Positions 26,549-35,037 of a DNA stretch of 64,000 nt are shown here, piece by piece. The stretch lies in assembly GCF_032813545.1 (NCBI RefSeq), contig NZ_CP136520.1, forward strand, positions 428,001 to 492,000, given 5' to 3'. Made by a program: the position numbers and the translations under genes. Within the stretch, counting starts at the first letter, position 1. The number at the start of each line of letters is the position of its first letter. Source of the stretch: Nodosilinea sp. E11 (GTDB taxonomy: Bacteria; Cyanobacteriota; Cyanobacteriia; Phormidesmidales; Phormidesmidaceae). The notes beneath the pieces were generated by a model, which searched no databases, was not told the DNA's origin, and was given only the letters and a program-made list of their open reading frames with translations.

Positions 26549-27436
26549 GTGCACTTTCAGTCTGTGATAGCAACGCTGAATGACTTTTGGGCCAAGCAGG
26601 GTTGCGTAATTATGCAGCCCTACGATACAGAGAAGGGTGCGGGCACCAAGAGTCCTCATACGTTTTTGCGGGCGCTAGGCCCAGAGCCGTGGGCGGTGGC
26701 CTACGCAGAGCCCTGCCGACGACCCGCAGATGGGCGCTATGGCGAGAACCCGAACCGCTATCAGCATTACTTTCAGTACCAGGTTTTGATCAAGCCGTCC
26801 CCTGATGATATTCAGGAGACCTATATAGAGTCGTTGCGGGCGCTAGGTATTAAGCCCGAAGACCATGACATTCGGTTTGTAGAGGATAACTGGGAAGATG
26901 CGGCGGTCGGTGCCTGGGGCGTGGGCTGGGAGGTGTGGCTAGACGGTATGGAGATTACCCAGTTCACCTATTTTCAGCAGTGCGGAGGAATTGACTGCCG
27001 CCCGGTCTCCATCGAGCTGACCTACGGGTTGGAGCGATTGACCATGTATTTGCAGGAGGTAGATGCGATCGCCAAAATTCAGTGGAATGACCAGCTGACC
27101 TACGGCGACATCTATATGCAAGCAGAAATTGAGAACTCAACCTACAACTTTGAGGCCTCTAACCCTGAGCTGTTATTCACGCTGTTTGACCTATACCAGC
27201 AGGAGGCCGAGCAACTGATGGATCGGGGGCTGGTGCTGCCGAGTTACGACTACGTGCTGAAGTGCTCTCACACCTTCAACCTGCTAGATGCGCGGGGGGT
27301 CATTTCGGTCACCGAGCGGACCCGATACATTCGCCAAGTGCGAGGGTTAGCGCGGCGGGTAGCCCAGCTGTACCTAGAGCAGCGCGAAAAGCTGGGGTTC
27401 CCACTGCTGGAAGGCAGCCAGCAGAACGTGGCTTAG
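26549..27436 (+). CDS. glyQ: Glycine--tRNA ligase alpha subunit
   Basis: The 295-residue alpha chain of the bacterial heterotetrameric glycyl-tRNA synthetase forms the adenylate site and works with GlyS, which is not in this window. The N-terminal [57 protein letters not shown] and [14 protein letters not shown] (class-II motif 3) are strongly family-specific, and the length matches the usual 290-300. Translation starts at GTG; it has GGGGGAAAG upstream and matches the family start. Separate glyQ and glyS loci are usual in cyanobacteria. Confidence 0.97.
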   Translation: MHFQSVIATLNDFWAKQGCVIMQPYDTEKGAGTKSPHTFLRALGPEPWAVAYAEPCRRPADGRYGENPNRYQHYFQYQVLIKPSPDDIQETYIESLRALGIKPEDHDIRFVEDNWEDAAVGAWGVGWEVWLDGMEITQFTYFQQCGGIDCRPVSIELTYGLERLTMYLQEVDAIAKIQWNDQLTYGDIYMQAEIENSTYNFEASNPELLFTLFDLYQQEAEQLMDRGLVLPSYDYVLKCSHTFNLLDARGVISVTERTRYIRQVRGLARRVAQLYLEQREKLGFPLLEGSQQNVA

Positions 27437-27554
27437 CCATGGTTGGTAGCGTACAGGGACTCTGACTGAGGGCTTCAGGTGCTAGGTGTCGGGTTTCAGG
27501 CACCGTTGGCTAACCACGGTTGCGATCGGTGAATGGCCCTCTTCTGTACGCCTT

Positions 27555-27607
27555 GTGGGATAGGCCTCTTGCCTGTCTAGACTAGACAGGCAAGAGGCCT
27601 ATCCCAC
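27555..27607. terminator. 53-bp palindrome between convergent genes
   Basis: Arms 27555-27580 and 27582-27607 are exact 26-bp complements separated by one base (A at 27581). It lies between the convergent ends of glyQ (27436) and the aminotransferase gene (27642). It may be a bidirectional terminator, though no T-run follows on either strand, or a dispersed palindromic repeat with cruciform potential. Confidence 0.8.
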
Positions 27608-27641
27608 CAACCTATGAGCCCTTTGAATAAACCCCCATTCC

Positions 27642-28808
27642 TTAGGCGGCTTGACGCAGCACTGTGCCTAGGGCTTGCAATAGCGTATCGACATGCTCTG
27701 GCTGACTGTTGTAGCCCATCAGGCCAATACGCCACACTTTGCCGCCCAGTTCTCCGAGGCCGCCGCCGACTTCAATGTTGTAGTCGGCCATGAGCTGGCG
27801 ACCTACGGCCTTGGCATCAACGCCATCGGGCACCCGCACGGTGGTTAGCGTGGGTAAGCGCAGTGATTCTTCGACGTGACAGGTGAGGCCGAGGTCGGCG
27901 AGCCCAGCCCAGAAGTAGGTGGCGGTCTGCTGGTGGCGCTGCCAACGGGCTTCTAACCCTTCTTCGGCCACCAGGCGGAGGGCTTCACGCAGGGCATAGG
28001 TGAGATTAACCGGAGCAGTGTGATGGTAGACGCGCTCTGGCCCCCAATATTTGCGCAGCAGAGCGGCATCGAGGTACCAGTTGGCGACAGGCTGACGCCG
28101 CCGCTCTAGTTTGGCGACAGCGCGGGGGCTCATGGTAAAGGGAGAAATGCCAGGGGCACAGCTCAGGCCCTTTTGGCTACAGCTGTAGGCAAGGTCGACC
28201 TGCCAGTCGTCTAGAAAAATAGGCACGCCGCCTAAGCTAGTGACGGTATCGACCACCAGCAGACAGTCGTGGGCGGCGCAGGCGGCCCCTAGCCCTTCGA
28301 GGGGTTGGCGCACACCGGTCGAGGTTTCAGCATGGACGATCGCCAGTACGGCGGGCCGATGTTGGTCTAGGGCAGCGGTCAACTCCTCTAAGGTAAAGGC
28401 TTCGCCCCAGGGGCGGTGAATAGTGACAACGTCAGCCCCGTAGCGCTGGGCCATATCGACGAGGCGATGGCCAAAATAGCCCTTAACGCAGACAAGAACG
28501 CGATCGCCCGGTTCCACCGCATTGGCCAGGGTAGCTTCCATAGCCGCCGACCCGGTGCCAGCTACCGCGTAGGTGAGCGGGTTGGCGGTCTGCCAGGTAT
28601 AGCGCAAAAGGTCTTGCACCTCATCCATCATGGCTAAGTAGGCCGTGTCGAGGTGGCCAATCGGCTGCTGGTTCATAGCGGCGATCACCTGGGGGTCGGC
28701 ATTGGAGGGGCCAGGCCCAAGCAACAGTCGCCGGGGTACGGCTAAGGGAGCAATAGAGGCTGGTGGAGCCAGGCGGACAGAGCCATTGGGGGAAAGGGTG
28801 GTTGCCAT
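27642..28808 (-). CDS. PLP-dependent alanine--glyoxylate / serine aminotransferase family protein
   Basis: A 388-residue class-V aminotransferase. LLLGPGPSNADPQV opens the fold, GTGSAAMEATLAN binds the PLP phosphate, VDTVTSLGGVPIFLDDWQVD holds the Asp that contacts the pyridine nitrogen, and SCSQKGLSCAPG contains the Schiff-base Lys. Cyanobacterial members convert glyoxylate to glycine with alanine or serine as donor, the photorespiratory route; soluble-hydrogenase small-subunit annotations for this family are historical errors. The frame opens at 28835, but the ATG at 28808 (MATTLSP) is preferred. It converges with glyQ. Confidence 0.9.
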   Translation of the reverse strand: MATTLSPNGSVRLAPPASIAPLAVPRRLLLGPGPSNADPQVIAAMNQQPIGHLDTAYLAMMDEVQDLLRYTWQTANPLTYAVAGTGSAAMEATLANAVEPGDRVLVCVKGYFGHRLVDMAQRYGADVVTIHRPWGEAFTLEELTAALDQHRPAVLAIVHAETSTGVRQPLEGLGAACAAHDCLLVVDTVTSLGGVPIFLDDWQVDLAYSCSQKGLSCAPGISPFTMSPRAVAKLERRRQPVANWYLDAALLRKYWGPERVYHHTAPVNLTYALREALRLVAEEGLEARWQRHQQTATYFWAGLADLGLTCHVEESLRLPTLTTVRVPDGVDAKAVGRQLMADYNIEVGGGLGELGGKVWRIGLMGYNSQPEHVDTLLQALGTVLRQAA

Positions 28809-28942
28809 GAGTAACACTGAACATGAATAGGACAAAGGGGTTGGTCGGCGGGGCTAGCCTGGTTTCATTCTCCTATGGATGCGGTATTCTGTAGCGTCAA
28901 ACACCGCTGGTGGCGGTCAGCATCACTGATGGGCTGCTTTAC

Positions 28943-29003
28943 CCTAAGGGGACTTCCGAACAACTTCTCACTAATGGTGGGCACTGCCCACCCTACAGTG
29001 GCT
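28943..29003. repeat. Family C repeat, copy 2
   Basis: About 60 bp sharing AAGGGGACTTCCGAACAACTT and the palindrome GGTGGGCACTGCCCACC, then CTACAGTGGCT, with 7671-7729 and (inverted) 53821-53880. Confidence 0.6.
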
Positions 29004-29022
29004 GACGAGCGCTGGGTTACCC

Positions 29023-30558
29023 TTACCCTAACGGTTTGGGCGTAGCCTCTAGGGTTGACAGGGCTTCTCCGGGAGAAACTTGCAGCCACACCACAAACAA
29101 TGCTCCAGGGCCAGGGGGGTAGGCGGCGGCCTCGGGTGGCACCCAGGGAGTACCCTGCACAGGGCTGATCAAATCGAGGTGACCGCCCATGCTCAACACT
29201 AGGTCTTGCACGATCGCCAACCCCAGACCCGTACCGGGAATATCGCCCAGGGCCTGAATGCCGCGAAAGTGACGGGTAAAGAGCTGGGGCTGATCTGCTG
29301 CCGGAATGCCCGCTCCCGTATCGCCGACAGCAATGCCTTGGAAAACCTGGTCATCTAAACGCTGCAACAACCCCGCTGTCACCCAAATCAACGCCCCCGG
29401 CGGCGAATATTTAAGGGCGTTGTCGAGCAGGTTATGGAGCACTTCGCCCAGGGCGGCGGGGTCAAGCCAAACCTGGGGCAAGGGGGTTGGAATGTGGTGC
29501 ACCAGGTGCAGGCCCCGCTCCTGGGCCAAGGGCAGCGTAGACTGCATCAGCGGTAGAGCGACATCGGCGATCGCCCCTGGTTTGACGATGAGCGATCGCC
29601 CTAGACCATGGCCCTGGGCAGGGGCGATCGCCAGCACTTCGGCTGAGCCTGACCAATTTTTTCCCTCGCCCGACGCCGCATTCGCAGCCGCCTCTCCCGG
29701 CAAAAGCAACCCACTAACCGGGGGCATGGTTGCCTTACCCAGAGCTTCATCGCCCTCAGCCACGGCGGCGTCAAAGTGCTCAGCCAGATCTTGCAATCGG
29801 CGACTCTCGCGCACAATGCCCTCGGCAATGGGGCGGTTGGTGTCTTCGGCGGGGAGGCGTTTGACCATCAGCTTGCCAAAGGTTTGCAGCGCCGTCAGCG
29901 GATTGCGAAACTGGTGGAGCAGATCGTGGAAGGTTTCTGACTGATCGGCCTGGCTGAGCTGGCGCTGGTTGAGCTGGCGCTGGAGCCACTGACTGCGCTG
30001 GTCCATCACGCAGGCGATCGCCAGGGTGCTGGCCACCTGCTCCGCCTGCTGGTAGTCGTCGGGGGTCCAGGGGCTAGATTCACGGGTGCTGACCAGCATA
30101 CCTAGCACCACCCCTTCGTGGGCCAGGGGCAAGACCAGCGGGTACGCCGCTGGTTCAGAGTCTAACTCCGAAGCGGGGGCCGGATCCAACCCTGGGGACA
30201 GTGACACCTCAACATCCCCAAAGGCCTCGTAGAGCTGAGGGGGGTAAACCGGTAACGCCTGATCTAGACCTGACGCCCGGTGGAGCCAACCTTGGGGCTG
30301 TACAGCCGCCTGAGGCGACGATAAGCCATCTTTAGGCTCATCGCCAATTTCGGAAACCGCCGCCAGCCCATCTCTCAGGCCGATCCACAGGTCGGCGTTC
30401 TCTGGGTAAGCCACCAGGGGCACCAGGGTAGGGCTGAGGGATTCTGCCGTGGCCTCAGCCAGGTATACCACCGTCGAAACGGCCCCCAAGGCCTGAGTTA
30501 GCAAGAGCACCTGGGATTGGCACAGGGTGATAAATTCGGAACTAGGAGAGCCAAGCAT
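29023..30558 (-). CDS. GAF-like sensor histidine kinase
   Basis: A 511-residue cytoplasmic kinase. Residues ~1-195 form a divergent GAF-like sensor region with long loops. The dimerisation segment contains FHDLLHQFRNPLTALQTFGKL (HisKA; His in LLHQFRNP). HATPase_c spans ~370-490 ([38 protein letters not shown]). The H-box HQFRNP differs from the commoner SHELRTP and belongs to a cyanobacterial subgroup. A ~60-residue Ala/Gly-rich insert lies between HisKA and HATPase. No response regulator gene adjoins it. Confidence 0.9.
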   Translation of the reverse strand: MLGSPSSEFITLCQSQVLLLTQALGAVSTVVYLAEATAESLSPTLVPLVAYPENADLWIGLRDGLAAVSEIGDEPKDGLSSPQAAVQPQGWLHRASGLDQALPVYPPQLYEAFGDVEVSLSPGLDPAPASELDSEPAAYPLVLPLAHEGVVLGMLVSTRESSPWTPDDYQQAEQVASTLAIACVMDQRSQWLQRQLNQRQLSQADQSETFHDLLHQFRNPLTALQTFGKLMVKRLPAEDTNRPIAEGIVRESRRLQDLAEHFDAAVAEGDEALGKATMPPVSGLLLPGEAAANAASGEGKNWSGSAEVLAIAPAQGHGLGRSLIVKPGAIADVALPLMQSTLPLAQERGLHLVHHIPTPLPQVWLDPAALGEVLHNLLDNALKYSPPGALIWVTAGLLQRLDDQVFQGIAVGDTGAGIPAADQPQLFTRHFRGIQALGDIPGTGLGLAIVQDLVLSMGGHLDLISPVQGTPWVPPEAAAYPPGPGALFVVWLQVSPGEALSTLEATPKPLG

Positions 30559-30801
30559 GGCGGAGCAACATAAGAGTCTGACGGAATAAAAATTAAAGTT
30601 TTGTCAATTTTTTAACAATTCTGTTCAGGGCGATCGCCTGCAAATACCCTTGTATCCTTTACAAGCCCTGGTGTGTAGGGCCTTTAGCCAGTTTTTTAAG
30701 AGAAGTTGAAATTCTTATTTTGAGCCTATATACTTGGCCTGGTTAACAAATTTTGTAACCGAAACTACATCCAAATATCCACTGAGAGGGAGGTAGGCAA
30801 C

Positions 30802-31125
30802 TTGGCAAGGAGACGCAAGCGTAAGAGTCGTCGTCGCTTAGAAGGCCGTCGAATTTTAGAAGCTGTTCCTCAGTATAGTATTGAGAGCGGCAACGAAAAA
30901 CCCGTTACCGCAGCTCGGAATTTTATTCATTCCGAGGGCATCGCCCCCCCAGCCCTGCTGCTGGTCAAACGGAATGAGCATACTACCGACCGGTACTTTT
31001 GGGCCGAAAAGGGTTTGTTTGGTGCCCAGTATGTGGAAGAGAATCATTTTCTCTTTCCCAGTCTGAGGGTGCTGCTGGGCGAAGAGGAAGAGGATGCCTC
31101 AGCCCTGGAGACCTTGACTCACTAG
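30802..31125 (+). CDS. DUF3155 protein (cyanobacterial)
   Basis: The 107-residue protein begins with the basic MARRRKRKSRRR block, then SIESGNEKPVTAARNFI and the very conserved RNEHTTDRYFWAEKGLFG / ENHFLFPSLR core. It belongs to a family restricted to cyanobacteria whose function is unknown; the basic tail could bind nucleic acid (inference). The start is TTG, supported by GAGGGAGGTAG about eight bases upstream. A strong terminator at 31201-31233 follows. Confidence 0.9.
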   Translation: MARRRKRKSRRRLEGRRILEAVPQYSIESGNEKPVTAARNFIHSEGIAPPALLLVKRNEHTTDRYFWAEKGLFGAQYVEENHFLFPSLRVLLGEEEEDASALETLTH

Positions 31126-31200
31126 ATTGCACGGGTTGCAGGGAACACCGACGCTAACGACGTCAGCAAAACCCGCAGTCTAAAGTAGTCTAAATAGGAC

Positions 31201-31233
31201 AAAAGCCAGCCTATAGTAGGCTGGCTTTTTTTT
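31201..31233. terminator. Bidirectional rho-independent terminator
   Basis: A 13-bp perfect stem AAAAGCCAGCCTA / TAGGCTGGCTTTT with TAG loop and an eight-base T-run on the plus strand. It ends the DUF3155 transcript and, read on the minus strand, overlaps the stop of the neighbouring convergent gene at 31232. Confidence 0.93.
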
Positions 31234-31762
31234 AGCCTTGGCGACCTAGGGTCTGCTCTAGGGCAATGAGTTCGTCGCGGTGGGCCGTAATCGTCACCGT
31301 GGCTGTTGGTACCGGTGACGCTGAGGCCGCGTTGGGCTGCACCGCTAAAATAATCTCTTCATCGCGATCGGAGCCACGCCAGTAAAACCATCCTGCCGCT
31401 GGGGCCAGCCCTAACAACGCGAGAAACCCCGTACTGTAAGCCGGCCACAGATTGGTCAGCACCAGGGCAAAGCACAGGGCACCGACGGCGGCTAACAGCG
31501 TTAAGAACCCTGCAAGGAAGAGGCTGGGGCGAACCCGCCCTCGCAACACAATGCGCTGGGCCTCGGCCTCAGCAGCAGCAACTGCGTAGGACCGCCCCTC
31601 AAAATAGGTGGTTAACTCTTGGAGTAATGCCAAAGGCTCCATAGGTTTCACCAGCGTTCGCGTTTCGAGGCGAGCTTTGGTAGAGGCCCGAATAAAAAAG
31701 ACTAACCCCACCATCATCAGCAGGGTTAGAACTAAGGTGGAATAGGTTACGGTTTCGGTCAC
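31232..31762 (-). CDS. Cofactor assembly of complex C subunit B-like protein
   Basis: A 176-residue membrane protein: one N-terminal helix (~6-24, TLVLTLLMMVGLVFFIRAS), a soluble stretch, then two adjacent helices (~80-103 and ~107-127). The pattern FFIRASTKARxE ... LRGRVRPSLFLAGFLTLLAAVGALCFALVL matches the CCB family, in which plant CCB2/CCB4 attach haem c(i) to cytochrome b6. In cyanobacteria the role in b6f maturation is expected but less studied. Next to it on the same strand, 75 bp upstream, lies a PadR-type regulator. Confidence 0.8.
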   Translation of the reverse strand: MTETVTYSTLVLTLLMMVGLVFFIRASTKARLETRTLVKPMEPLALLQELTTYFEGRSYAVAAAEAEAQRIVLRGRVRPSLFLAGFLTLLAAVGALCFALVLTNLWPAYSTGFLALLGLAPAAGWFYWRGSDRDEEIILAVQPNAASASPVPTATVTITAHRDELIALEQTLGRQG

Positions 31763-31836
31763 GGCTGGGCCAAAGCAGAGGTACCTTTCTAGGGTACGGA
31801 ATCTTGAGACATTCCGATCGGCCTGGCCAGCCGAAC

Positions 31837-32226
31837 TTAGAGCCTAGGAGATGAAAAGGCTGGGCTTTGGTTGTAGGCTGGCCGCACTGGATCGCCCATA
31901 TAGGTTTTCCAGAATTCGGCCAGTTCTTCAGCCTGTAGTCGCCAGTCGGGGTTCAGGCGATACATACGGCGGGGGCGGCCTCGACCCTCTACTTTTTTCC
32001 AGTAGCCATCAATGGCCTTTTCGTCCTCCAGAAACTTAAGCGCCCCGTAAAGCACTGTGTCAGATAGACGATAATGAGGGTAGTGCAGGGTTAACCACTG
32101 GATCAGCTCGGTGCCGTAGGAGTCTTGCTGGAGCAACACCGATAGCACATAGCAAACAGCAAGCTCTTTATTTAGATAGATGGGCGGTGGATCCTCGAAG
32201 AACTGATAAATATCCTCAAATTTCAT
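31837..32226 (-). CDS. PadR family transcriptional regulator
   Basis: The 129-residue protein has a winged helix (~20-100) with the PadR pattern SYGTELIQWLTLHYPHYRLSDTVLYGALKFLEDE followed by the wing GRGRPRRMYRL and a short C-terminal helix. It lacks the long C-terminal dimerisation domain of PadR-s2 members. It may regulate itself or the downstream membrane gene (31232-31762), which is on the same strand. The inducer is unknown. Confidence 0.88.
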   Translation of the reverse strand: MKFEDIYQFFEDPPPIYLNKELAVCYVLSVLLQQDSYGTELIQWLTLHYPHYRLSDTVLYGALKFLEDEKAIDGYWKKVEGRGRPRRMYRLNPDWRLQAEELAEFWKTYMGDPVRPAYNQSPAFSSPRL

Positions 32227-32434
32227 GGGATCGCTCCAGATATGTTAAATTTTGCCTGCTTTATGCAGGCCAGGGTTAAAAGCAACCGATTTAGCCGCCA
32301 ACGAATAGGCTAATTCTAAACACAGGTGATCCCCACGGTATCGAAGTAGGGCCATATGGTAACTATCTGCAAATTTTTTTAGACATTATTAAATATTCGC
32401 CACCAAGGATAATTTGGACTGGATCCTCAAAGGC

Positions 32435-33847
32435 CTAGCGGCGATCGCGATCGCGCAATCCAGTACTGTTTTCTAAGGGCAAGGCAGGACGATTGGTTTG
32501 AAATAGAATACGGCCATCGCTCACCGCCGCCAGGTGAATTTGCACCGGCCCGGCGGTAAAAATATCGGTCGCGGCAATGGCCTGTAGGTCTACGGTCTGG
32601 CCCAGCTGCTGGACAGTTTCGAGAAAGCTCAGAATAGTTTCAGGGCGATTGTCAGCCACTTGCAGGGTATCGCTGACCACACCGTCTTGACGGGCCCGAA
32701 ACTGGGCGGCGGCCAGCAGCAGGTTGAGCCGCTCGACTAGCTGGCGATCGCCAAAGGGCGGCGACTCTAGAGCGACGGTGGCTAACCGCTCTCCCTGGGC
32801 GTAAACCTGCTGATTGGGCGTAGCGTCAATAAACACCTGGACACAGGGCTCGCCCCCCTGCACTACACAGGGTTCACCCGTAATATAGTTGGCCGCAGAC
32901 AGCAGGCGCACCACATAATCTTCACCACTGGCCAAACGGCTAATCAGCGCCTCTACTTCCCGATTGCCAATCAACAAAATTTGCTGGTCGATAAAGGCTC
33001 CGGGGGCAATGGCCCGAGCCACCAGCCGATTGGCCTCGATTAGAAAACTGGCGACAAACTCCTCGGCCTGGGCTCGATTTTCAGCCCGCCCCTGGCCTAC
33101 CAAAATTTCTTGGTTGCGATTGAGGGCAATGTTGCCGCGAAAGAGGCCCTGAAATTGGTTTTGCAGATCGGCAACCTGCTGCTCTAAAAAGTCTTGTTCA
33201 ACTTCGAGATCGGCCAGGAGTTGCTCTCGCTGGGCGATTTGCTGATCGCGCTGGGCAATCTGTTGGTCTAGTTCAGAGATCGCGCGATCGCGCTGGGCAA
33301 TCTGGCTACCAATGGCGGCCTGCTGCTGGAGCAGGTTATCGCGCTGCACCCGCAGCACATCGGTAGACTGGCGCAGGGTGGCGGCCTGCTGCGAAACCGC
33401 GTCGAGTTGGCTCTGGGTCTGGCGCAGTTGGCCCTCGGTGGCTTCCTGCTGAGCTACGGCCTGATTGAGCGACTGGTTAATCTCTTGCAGCCGGCTCAAG
33501 GCCCGCTGTCGCTCGTCGGTCGCCGACTCCAGATCGGCCTCAACGCTTGATTGGGTGGCCTGGGCTTGGGCCAGATCAGCTTCGGCATTGGCCAGGTCGG
33601 CCTGAATTCTACCCAGCTCAAACACCCCGGTGCGCAGTTGACTACTCACCCCAAACAGCAGCGCTAGGGTAGATGCTGAGATGACGCTGCCGGTCGCGAT
33701 GCTGACAAGGGTAGCGGTTTGCCTGGGACGCAGGTTAAATAGACTCAGGCGGGCTTTACCAACCCGGGTGCCCACGCGATCGCCAATGGTCGCAATCATG
33801 CCCCCCAGCATTAACACCGCCAAAATTAGTACGTAACCAGAAACCAT
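32435..33847 (-). CDS. DUF3084 coiled-coil membrane protein
   Basis: A 470-residue protein with two N-terminal membrane helices (~3-22 and ~46-66, separated by the conserved GDRVGTRVGKARLSLFNLRP), then ~140 residues of heptad coiled coil rich in Gln, Ala and Asp (~80-230, with imperfect AQRDQQIAQRE repeats), and a globular C-terminal domain. It matches the cyanobacterial DUF3084 family of unknown function. The arrangement suggests a membrane-anchored scaffold. No operon partner: the neighbouring ntcA is 157 bp upstream on the same strand. Confidence 0.88.
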   Translation of the reverse strand: MVSGYVLILAVLMLGGMIATIGDRVGTRVGKARLSLFNLRPRQTATLVSIATGSVISASTLALLFGVSSQLRTGVFELGRIQADLANAEADLAQAQATQSSVEADLESATDERQRALSRLQEINQSLNQAVAQQEATEGQLRQTQSQLDAVSQQAATLRQSTDVLRVQRDNLLQQQAAIGSQIAQRDRAISELDQQIAQRDQQIAQREQLLADLEVEQDFLEQQVADLQNQFQGLFRGNIALNRNQEILVGQGRAENRAQAEEFVASFLIEANRLVARAIAPGAFIDQQILLIGNREVEALISRLASGEDYVVRLLSAANYITGEPCVVQGGEPCVQVFIDATPNQQVYAQGERLATVALESPPFGDRQLVERLNLLLAAAQFRARQDGVVSDTLQVADNRPETILSFLETVQQLGQTVDLQAIAATDIFTAGPVQIHLAAVSDGRILFQTNRPALPLENSTGLRDRDRR

Positions 33848-34004
33848 GCACCTGCCACAGGGGAGTTTGCATTTACTCTACTGCATGGGTTAAGGCCTTG
33901 TACGCCTTAATCGTGTCAACGGCGACCTGTCTACCTAATCGGTTTACCTAAGCTGCCGGTCTGAGCCGCCGGCTTAGACCGGCAGCTGCAAGCTCAAACG
34001 GAGC

Positions 34005-34676
34005 TTAAGTAAACTGCTGACTGAGGTTGACGGGGTCGTGGACGGTGATCTTCTTCTTATATATGGAGATCATGCCCTCCTGGCGCAGATCGCCCAGCAG
34101 GCGGGTTACGGTCACACGGGTAGAGCCAATGGCCTCGGCGATCGCCTGGTGAGACAGCTTGAGATCGATGGTAATGCCATCCTGGCTAGGCACCCCAAAG
34201 TCACGGCATAGAATCAGCAGAAAGCTGACCAGGCGAGAGCCCATGTCGCGGTGGGCCAGGGTCTCAATCATCATTTCAGTCTGCAAAATGCGAGACGAGA
34301 GACCTCGCAGCATCAGCAGCGCCAGTTCAGGGTTTTCTTCTAGGGCCTGCTCAACCTGCTCGATGGGCACCGACAGCAGCTCAACCGGTGTAAAGGCAAC
34401 GGAGTGATAGAAGCGATCGGAACGGTTGCCCGTAATCAACGACAGCACCCCAAACACGCTATTTTCACGCAGGAGAGCCACGGTGATTTCTTCGCCAGCC
34501 TCATACACCCGCGACAGCTTAACCGCCCCTTTCAACAAAAAGTAAACCCGTTCTGCCGGGTCGCCGGGGAAAAAAATCGTTTTGCCCCGTTCGTAGGACT
34601 CAACCACCGGAGGAAAGGCTCCCCCAGATAGCTGGCGAAAAACATTGGCAAGGGGCTTATCTTGAGTCACTACCAT
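34005..34676 (-). CDS. ntcA: Global nitrogen regulator NtcA
   Basis: This 223-residue CRP/FNR-family activator of nitrogen-assimilation genes uses 2-oxoglutarate as inducer and PipX as coactivator. The beta-roll effector domain (~25-140) contains [31 protein letters not shown]; the helix-turn-helix (~170-205) reads [30 protein letters not shown], the DNA-recognition helix that binds GTA-N8-TAC. Length and sequence match cyanobacterial NtcA throughout. A perfect GTA-N8-TAC site lies 198 bp upstream of the start codon (34874-34887), in line with known autoregulation. Confidence 0.98.
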   Translation of the reverse strand: MVVTQDKPLANVFRQLSGGAFPPVVESYERGKTIFFPGDPAERVYFLLKGAVKLSRVYEAGEEITVALLRENSVFGVLSLITGNRSDRFYHSVAFTPVELLSVPIEQVEQALEENPELALLMLRGLSSRILQTEMMIETLAHRDMGSRLVSFLLILCRDFGVPSQDGITIDLKLSHQAIAEAIGSTRVTVTRLLGDLRQEGMISIYKKKITVHDPVNLSQQFT

Positions 34677-34844
34677 ATTGTTCTGCTAAGAGCGTCACAG
34701 AAATCACCTGTACTGAACCAGACAACTACAGCCCTAAACCGAGCGCCAGGCCCCAATTACAGAGCGCTACTTGGGCACCAAGCATAGAGCAGTTTGAGCG
34801 GTCTGGGACATCTAAATAATGCAAACGTTCCATGACTTTAAAAC

Positions 34845-34887
34845 ACTTAACCTCAACTCCCCGGGGCGCGTTTGTATAACACACTAC
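34845..34887 (-). promoter_or_regulatory. NtcA-type site and candidate -10 box for ntcA
   Basis: GTATAACACACTAC at 34874-34887 is a perfect GTA-N8-TAC palindrome. On the minus strand, TTAAGT at 34845-34850 lies 23 bases downstream, the usual spacing to a -10 box in NtcA class-II promoters, though it departs from TANNNT at one position. Known ntcA genes are autoregulated; the site could instead serve thrC, but no plus-strand -10 box has the right spacing. Confidence 0.65.
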
Positions 34888-34923
34888 TTTGTTGACCTCT
34901 GAGCCAGAATTTGCGCTCATCCC

Positions 34924-34950
34924 TATACCCGACCAAAAAAGTCGGGTATA
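34924..34950. promoter_or_regulatory. Perfect 10-bp inverted repeat upstream of thrC
   Basis: TATACCCGAC (34924-34933) and GTCGGGTATA (34941-34950) flank a CAAAAAA loop. It sits 88 bp before the thrC start, outside the NtcA site, and could be an operator or a leader hairpin. Confidence 0.75.
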
Positions 34951-35037
34951 TTTGACCAACGCTTGTCACCAGTGTTACGTTCTGAATAACTTAAGCAGAC
35001 CAACTACTGTCCATCGAGAAGCCCTAGAGAAAACGCC

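Noticed and set aside
34757-34770. Second NtcA-like site TTA-N8-TAC closer to ntcA
   Set aside because: The first half-site differs from GTA and no -10 box lies at the usual spacing; the perfect site at 34874-34887 is preferred.
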